Assembly: GCA_035443825.1 (NCBI GenBank)
Contig: DAOMNN010000102.1
Coordinates: 1 to 9,237 of the forward strand
DNA length: 9,237 nt
Direction of reading: 5' to 3'
Source: DAOMNN01 sp035443825
GTDB taxonomy: Bacteria; Pseudomonadota; Gammaproteobacteria; Burkholderiales; Rhodocyclaceae
Position 1 is the first letter of the stretch; each line of letters starts with the position of its first letter. Shown piece by piece: positions 5,731-9,237 of the stretch. Below the pieces are notes generated by a model. It saw only the letters and a list, made by a program, of their open reading frames with translations, was not told the origin of the DNA and did not search any database. Position numbers and translations under genes: made by a program.

Positions 5731-5830
5731 NNNNNNNNNNNNNNNNNNNNNNNNNNNNNNNNNNNNNNNNNNNNNNNNNNNNNNNNNNNNNNNNNNNNNN
5801 NNNNNNNNNNNNNNNNNNNNNNNNNNNNNN
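5731..5830. other. Assembly gap, 100 N, at the 5' part of dctP
   Basis: As with the other gap, 100 N is a placeholder. The dctP frame is cut exactly at the gap edge. About 100 codons plus a signal peptide must lie in or next to the gap, so its true size is probably 300 bases or more. Confidence 0.97.
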
Positions 5831-5978
5831 AGTTCGGCGTCGCCGGAAACTCTGTGGGCTTCCTTGTTCTTCGTGCGTCGGTCAATCACCACTCGATGCC
5901 GACATGATCGTTGTTCTCTGCATGCAGGACAATCCGTTCGAAACGGTTCCTGTGATCATGGGCGTGTTATCCCGTGCG

Positions 5979-5996
5979 GCAGGGCCGCTGCCCTGC
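5979..5996. repeat. 7-base stem-loop in the leader region of the TRAP operon
   Basis: GCAGGGC (5979-5985) and GCCCTGC (5990-5996) pair around a CGCT loop. It would lie in the 5' leader of the leftward operon if transcription starts in the AT-rich patch. No T-run follows on either strand. Function unknown; possible leader structure. Confidence 0.4.
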
Positions 5997-6072
5997 GCCT
6001 GGAACGAATAACGTGCCAGCCTGAAACGGGAGTCCGCAGAATTCACACCATTCTGATCGCAAGATCCGAGAC

Positions 6073-6084
6073 TTGTTCCAACAA
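6073..6084. promoter_or_regulatory. Dyad TTGTT-CC-AACAA, possible secondary operator half-sites
   Basis: Two perfect 5-base arms surround CC. The outer TTGT/ACAA ends are the same as those of the dyad at 6091-6101, whose centre lies 17.5 bases away, roughly on the next helical turns. It could be a second, weaker site for the same regulator. Chance occurrence in AT-rich DNA is possible. Confidence 0.3.
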
Positions 6085-6090
6085 ACTTAC

Positions 6091-6101
6091 TTGTCTGACA
6101 A
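6091..6101. promoter_or_regulatory. Candidate operator for a FadR-type (FCD) GntR regulator
   Basis: TTGTCTGACAA is a perfect palindrome around one central base and matches the known FadR-subfamily consensus TNGTNNNACNA at every defined position. GntR/FCD regulators commonly control uptake and catabolism of organic acids, which suits the TRAP and dehydrogenase operon to the left. It could also serve the rightward EamA gene. No regulator gene lies in the window. Confidence 0.5.
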
Positions 6102-6107
6102 TTTAAA

Positions 6108-6120
6108 GGCGCAAGGCGCC
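6108..6120. repeat. Short GC stem-loop GGCGC-AAG-GCGCC
   Basis: Five paired bases on each side of a 3-base loop lie 6 bases right of the candidate operator. The rest of the patch is AT-rich, so this GC block stands out. No role can be assigned. Confidence 0.3.
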
Positions 6121-6273
6121 GATTGGAACCTAACTATTAGTACCGTCTGCAAATACAGAAAGTATTGAGTCCAGTTTGTTCCCTTGATCCGACAACCCCG
6201 TCAATGCCCGGTATCATCGCCCCCACCAGAACATTCGACGGGCACGATCACCTCGTCAATCCAGGGAGAAAGG

Positions 6274-7152
6274 GTGGGATCCAGAAACTTGCATCCGCTG
6301 ACGACGGCAGCACTATGGATGGCAGGCGCGCTTTTCTCCTTCATTCTGATGGCTGTGGGCGCACGCGAACTTTCCGCCGACCTCGGCACCTTCCAGATCC
6401 TGTTCTTTCGCAGCCTGATAGGACTCGTGGTCGTGCTGATCATTCTGGGACGCAGCGGAATGCGCACTGTCGCGAGTACCCATATCCGACTGCATCTGGT
6501 ACGCAATCTTTCCCACTATGCGGGTCAGTTCGGCTGGTTCTACGGCATCGCCTTCATTCCCCTGGCCGAGGTTTTCGCAATCGAGTTCACCGTGCCGGTG
6601 TGGACGGCGCTGCTGGCAACGATACTCCTGGGCGAGCGGCTCACACGCGTCCGGGTCGCCGCCATCGCGCTCGGACTTGTCGGCGTGCTGTTGATCCTGC
6701 GCCCGGGAATGGCGGTCGTGCACCCCGCTGCAATCGCCGTTCTGCTGGGGGCGGTTGCGTACGGCGTTTCGCATACCCTTACCAAGAAGCTCTCGGGGTA
6801 CGACCGGCCGATGACGATCCTGTTCTACATGACGCTCATGCAGTTGCCGCTCGGGCTGGTCCCTTCGCTGTTCGACTGGACCACCCCTTCGCTGTCGATG
6901 TGGCCATGGCTGATCGTCGTCGGACTGACCGCGCTGAGTGCCCACTATTGCATGACGCGCGCGTTTCTTCTTGCCGATGCAACGGTCGTGGTACCGCTCG
7001 ACTTTCTTCGCCTGCCGCTGGTGGCCGTGCTCGGTTTCCTGTTCTACGGTGAAAGCATCGAGTGGTTCGTGTTCGCGGGCGCCATTCTGATTCTGGCGGG
7101 CAATCTGCTGAACATCCGCGGCGAGCGTGCGAAGCTCGCTGGCAAGCGCTGA
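6274..7152 (+). CDS. EamA-family (DMT superfamily) transporter
   Basis: The product has 292 residues and about ten hydrophobic segments spread over the whole length, arranged as two EamA repeats (about 10-143 and 152-282). The first repeat carries FTVPVWTALLATILLGERL (105-123) and the second the matching PLDFLRLPLVAVLGFLFYGE (241-260), the repeat-end Gly-Glu signature of this superfamily. Members export amino acids, metabolites or drugs, or take up compounds such as S-adenosylmethionine; the substrate here is unknown. I chose GTG at 6274 because AGGGAG lies 5 bases upstream and the hydrophobic region follows at once. An in-frame TTG at 6184 would add 30 polar, proline-rich residues that do not fit the family. 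The gene diverges from the TRAP operon across a shared control region, so a link to export of a pathway product is conceivable but not shown. Confidence 0.88.
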   Translation: MGSRNLHPLTTAALWMAGALFSFILMAVGARELSADLGTFQILFFRSLIGLVVVLIILGRSGMRTVASTHIRLHLVRNLSHYAGQFGWFYGIAFIPLAEVFAIEFTVPVWTALLATILLGERLTRVRVAAIALGLVGVLLILRPGMAVVHPAAIAVLLGAVAYGVSHTLTKKLSGYDRPMTILFYMTLMQLPLGLVPSLFDWTTPSLSMWPWLIVVGLTALSAHYCMTRAFLLADATVVVPLDFLRLPLVAVLGFLFYGESIEWFVFAGAILILAGNLLNIRGERAKLAGKR

Positions 7153-7219
7153 GACTGCGGAACAGGCTGGAATTCGAGCATTGCGTACAGGTATTCGGTA
7201 GCATTCCGTCTTTCGGGCC

Positions 7220-7232
7220 CGCCCTCAGGGCG
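7220..7232 (+). other. Palindrome CGCCCT-C-AGGGCG before the helicase gene
   Basis: Six-base arms surround one base (5-base stem with a 3-base loop if folded as RNA), followed by T-rich DNA (TGTTCGTTTCACCTTT). It could be a weak terminator for the EamA gene or a leader structure of the helicase mRNA. The stem is short and the T-run interrupted, so the call is tentative. Confidence 0.35.
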
Positions 7233-7268
7233 TGTTCGTTTCACCTTTCCCTTCGGGCAAACACCACA

Positions 7269-9083
7269 ATGAACTCACCCATCGACAGCTTTACGCAACT
7301 CGAACTGAGTGCGCCCATTCTCGATGCGCTCTCCGACGTAGGCTACGAGACACCGTCCCCGATTCAGGCGGCGTGTATCCCGCATTTGCTTGCCGGCCGC
7401 GATCTGCTCGGCGAAGCACAAACCGGCACGGGCAAGACTGCGGCCTTCGCGCTGCCGCTGCTGAATCGGCTCGATCTGAGCCTGGCCAGCCCGCAGGTTC
7501 TGGTCCTGACGCCGACACGCGAACTGGCGATCCAGGTGGCAGAGGCCTTTCTGCGCTACGCAAAGTATCTGTCCGGATTCCACGTGCTGCCCATCTATGG
7601 CGGCCAGAGCATGGTCGTGCAGCTGCGTCAGCTCAAGCGTGGCGCCCACGTCGTGGTCGGCACCCCTGGTCGCGTCATGGACCATATCGAGCGCAAGAGC
7701 CTGAACCTGGATCGGCTGACCGCGCTGGTTTTGGACGAAGGCGACGAAATGCTTCGGATGGGTTTCATCGATGACGTCGAATGGATACTCGAACACACGC
7801 CGAAGAACCGCCAGACGGCGCTTTTCTCGGCAACCATGCCCGAACCCATTCGCCGCGTCGCCCACCGCTATCTGCGTGACCCGCAGGAAGTGAAGATCAA
7901 GACGAGCACGACCACGGTTGCCAGCACAAGGCAACGCTTCTGCCAGGTCAGCCCCGCGCACAAGCTCGATGCCCTGACGCGAATCCTCGAGATCGATGAG
8001 GACTTCGATGCCGGGATCGTGTTCGTCCGCACCAAGACGGCAACCGTGGAACTCGCCGACAAACTCGAAGCTCGGGGCTATGCCGTTGCCGCGCTCAACG
8101 GCGACATGACCCAGCAGCTGCGCGAACGCGTGGTGGAGCAGCTCAAGCGTGGCGCGCTGGACATCGTCGTCGCCACCGACGTAGCAGCGCGCGGGCTCGA
8201 TGTTTCAAGAATCACGCACGTCATCAACTATGACATCCCGTACGACACCGAAGCCTACGTGCACCGTATAGGGCGGACCGGTCGAGCCGGGCGCACCGGC
8301 ACCGCAATCCTCTTCGTCACCTCGCGCGAGATGCGCATGCTCAAGGTGATCGAGCGCGCAACGCGGCAAAAGATCGAACCGCAGCCGCTACCCTCGCGTG
8401 AAGCCGTCGCAGATCGTCGTGTGGCGCTGTTTCGCCAGCAGATAGAAGCGGTGATCGAATCCGAAGATCTGAGCTTCTTCATGGATGTCGTCGGCAACCT
8501 CGAATCGGCAGGAAATGCGGATCTCCATGAGATTGCAGCCGCACTCGCATTTCTGGCCCAGCGCGATCGCCCCCTGCAGTTGCCCGTCGATGCCGGAGCG
8601 GACATCTCGCAATCGAGTCAACCCCGACCGGAACGCCCGAAGCGGGAGAATCGCGACAAGATCCTCGAGCGCCGGCGCGATTTCTCGGACGGGAAGCTGG
8701 AGCGCTATCGCATCGACGTCGGACGCAACCAGCAGGTCATGCCCAAGGATATCGTCGGCGCGATCGCCAACGAAGCGGGCATCGAGAGTCGCTTCATTGG
8801 CCAGATCAATCTCTACGAGGACTACTCCACGATCGAGCTTCCCGGGGGCCTTCCAGGAGAGATACTCGCGGTGCTGCGTCGCCTGCGCGTGCGGCAATAT
8901 CCGCTCAACCTGCGCCTGGCCGACGCGACCGAGACGCAACGCGATACCGCTCGCGCCCGCGCCCGACCTGGTTTCGGCCCGAAACCCGCAGCCAAACCCC
9001 GCAAACCTCCAGCGACCCCGGCGTCCGCAGACGCCCCCGATCGCGCGGCGCGAGGCAAGGGCAAACCCGGCCGAACGCGCTGA
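7269..9083 (+). CDS. deaD: DEAD-box ATP-dependent RNA helicase, DeaD/CsdA type
   Basis: The product has 604 residues. Motifs in order: Q motif (Phe8 to Gln33), Walker A AQTGTGKT (50-57), PTREL (82-86), TPGR (132-135), motif II DEGD (156-159), SAT (187-189), VFVRTK (251-256), ATDVAARGLDV (302-312) and HRIGRTGRAG (332-341). A CsdA/DbpA-like RNA-binding domain follows at about 478-550 (YRIDVGRNQQV to YPLNLRLA). The tail (551-604) is rich in Arg, Pro, Ala and Lys. Such helicases act in the cytoplasm on structured RNA, in ribosome assembly and cold-shock RNA turnover. Motif II has Gly in place of the usual Ala. ATG at 7269 precedes the family N-terminus (FTQLELSAPILDAL); no Shine-Dalgarno is visible before it, and the 116-base leader contains a palindrome. 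No in-frame upstream start looks better. It is complete; csdA is a synonym. Confidence 0.95.
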   Translation: MNSPIDSFTQLELSAPILDALSDVGYETPSPIQAACIPHLLAGRDLLGEAQTGTGKTAAFALPLLNRLDLSLASPQVLVLTPTRELAIQVAEAFLRYAKYLSGFHVLPIYGGQSMVVQLRQLKRGAHVVVGTPGRVMDHIERKSLNLDRLTALVLDEGDEMLRMGFIDDVEWILEHTPKNRQTALFSATMPEPIRRVAHRYLRDPQEVKIKTSTTTVASTRQRFCQVSPAHKLDALTRILEIDEDFDAGIVFVRTKTATVELADKLEARGYAVAALNGDMTQQLRERVVEQLKRGALDIVVATDVAARGLDVSRITHVINYDIPYDTEAYVHRIGRTGRAGRTGTAILFVTSREMRMLKVIERATRQKIEPQPLPSREAVADRRVALFRQQIEAVIESEDLSFFMDVVGNLESAGNADLHEIAAALAFLAQRDRPLQLPVDAGADISQSSQPRPERPKRENRDKILERRRDFSDGKLERYRIDVGRNQQVMPKDIVGAIANEAGIESRFIGQINLYEDYSTIELPGGLPGEILAVLRRLRVRQYPLNLRLADATETQRDTARARARPGFGPKPAAKPRKPPATPASADAPDRAARGKGKPGRTR

Positions 9084-9173
9084 TGACCCTGCGCCCGTCG
9101 GCCTTGCAAGATCATCGCACGCACGGGACCGTCCGCCGCACGATCGACGCTGTGCAGCCCTCCCGGCACGGGT

Positions 9174-9179
9174 TAGAAT
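9174..9179 (+). promoter_or_regulatory. Probable -10 box of the tRNA-Leu promoter
   Basis: TAGAAT lies 19 bases before the mature tRNA end, a usual distance for a short tRNA leader. A -35 candidate at 9151-9156 (TGTGCA, spacing 17) matches TTGACA at only three positions, so the promoter is supported mainly by the -10 box and its place. The 115 bases between the helicase stop and the tRNA hold no gene and no clear terminator. Confidence 0.5.
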
Positions 9180-9198
9180 GCGCGACTCCCGCATTGGG

Positions 9199-9237
9199 GC
9201 CGGGGTGGTGGAACTGGTATACACAGCGGACTTAAAA
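9199..9237 (+). tRNA. tRNA-Leu (UAA), 5' part only
   Basis: The sequence begins GCCGGGG, an acceptor strand typical of tRNA-Leu, followed by TG and a D-arm with GGTGG, AA and GGTA. The anticodon-stem 5' strand GCGGA precedes the loop CTTAAAA, giving anticodon TAA at 9233-9235. The window stops at the last loop base, so the 3' stem, the long variable arm that marks leucine tRNAs, the T arm and the acceptor end are unseen. Identity as Leu rests on the anticodon and the 5' half. Confidence 0.93.

Larger units (their letters stand above)
5831..6273. other. Intergenic control region between the TRAP operon and the EamA gene
   Basis: No convincing gene is seen on either strand over these 443 bases. 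The first 60 bases next to the gap may belong to the dctP 5' end or its leader. Composition drops to AT-richer DNA at about 6040-6180, as expected of promoters, and several dyads cluster there: 6073-6084, 6091-6101, 6108-6120, CTAA-CTA-TTAG at 6130-6140 and AATAC-AGAAA-GTATT at 6152-6166. A GC-rich hairpin lies at 5979-5996. I could not place a sigma-70 promoter with good -35 and -10 boxes on either strand. Confidence 0.7.

Noticed and set aside
5831..5892. Reading the dctP frame through the N run to a GTG at 5892
   Set aside because: The 20 residues right of the gap are charged and show no signal peptide, and the true gap length is unknown, so the frame relation has no meaning. The bases may be leader or another frame of the N-terminus.
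6184..6273. TTG at 6184 as the EamA start
   Set aside because: It adds 30 polar, proline-rich residues with no transporter similarity. The GTG at 6274 has a good ribosome site and fits the family length.
7062..7268. Helicase frame extended upstream to 7062
   Set aside because: The extension overlaps the EamA coding region and lacks family similarity; the conserved N-terminus begins at the ATG at 7269.
1..9237. Search for CRISPR arrays, insertion sequences, toxin-antitoxin pairs or phage genes
   Set aside because: No spaced direct repeats, transposase motifs or terminal inverted repeats with target duplications were seen. The window reads as ordinary chromosomal metabolism and housekeeping genes.

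Overview
This is a high-GC bacterial chromosome segment. The EttA fragment, the DeaD/CsdA-type helicase, the tripartite TRAP transporter and the tRNA-Leu(UAA) sequence together suggest a betaproteobacterium, possibly in or near the Rhodocyclales. That placement is an inference from protein and tRNA style, not from a search. Two runs of exactly 100 N (3811-3910 and 5731-5830) are scaffold gaps of probably unknown size. Both fall inside transporter genes, so the true locus is likely more than 1 kb longer than it appears.

Layout. Bases 1-959 on the + strand hold the C-terminal end of the ABC-F translation factor EttA, followed 11 bases later by a small alpha/beta hydrolase. From 996 to at least 5730 the - strand carries what looks like one operon, read right to left: dctP (TRAP substrate-binding protein, 5' end lost in a gap), dctQ (small permease), dctM (large permease, middle lost in a gap), an amidase-signature hydrolase, a 55-residue two-helix membrane protein, and a GhrB-like D-2-hydroxyacid dehydrogenase. 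dctQ and dctM overlap by 4 bases (ATGA). The last three genes are spaced by 13 and 3 bases. Strong stem-loops follow dctP (two in a row) and dctM (two in a row), which would allow the binding protein, the permeases and the enzymes to be made in different amounts.

Bases 5831-6273 have no convincing gene. They hold an AT-richer patch with several dyads, including a perfect match to the FadR-type GntR operator consensus at 6091-6101. This is a plausible control region for the leftward operon and for the rightward DMT-family (EamA) exporter at 6274-7152. Next comes a complete DeaD/CsdA-type DEAD-box RNA helicase (7269-9083), whose motif II reads DEGD instead of DEAD. The window ends inside the anticodon loop of a tRNA-Leu(UAA) gene.

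How the genes may work together. The TRAP transporter would bring in an organic acid using the sodium or proton gradient, the amidase would cleave an amide bond, and the dehydrogenase would interconvert 2-oxo and 2-hydroxy acids. This reads as an uptake-and-catabolism cassette for an amide-bearing or N-acylated small carboxylate. The substrate cannot be told from sequence. The least explained members are the small membrane protein and the dehydrogenase, which appears to start at ATC.
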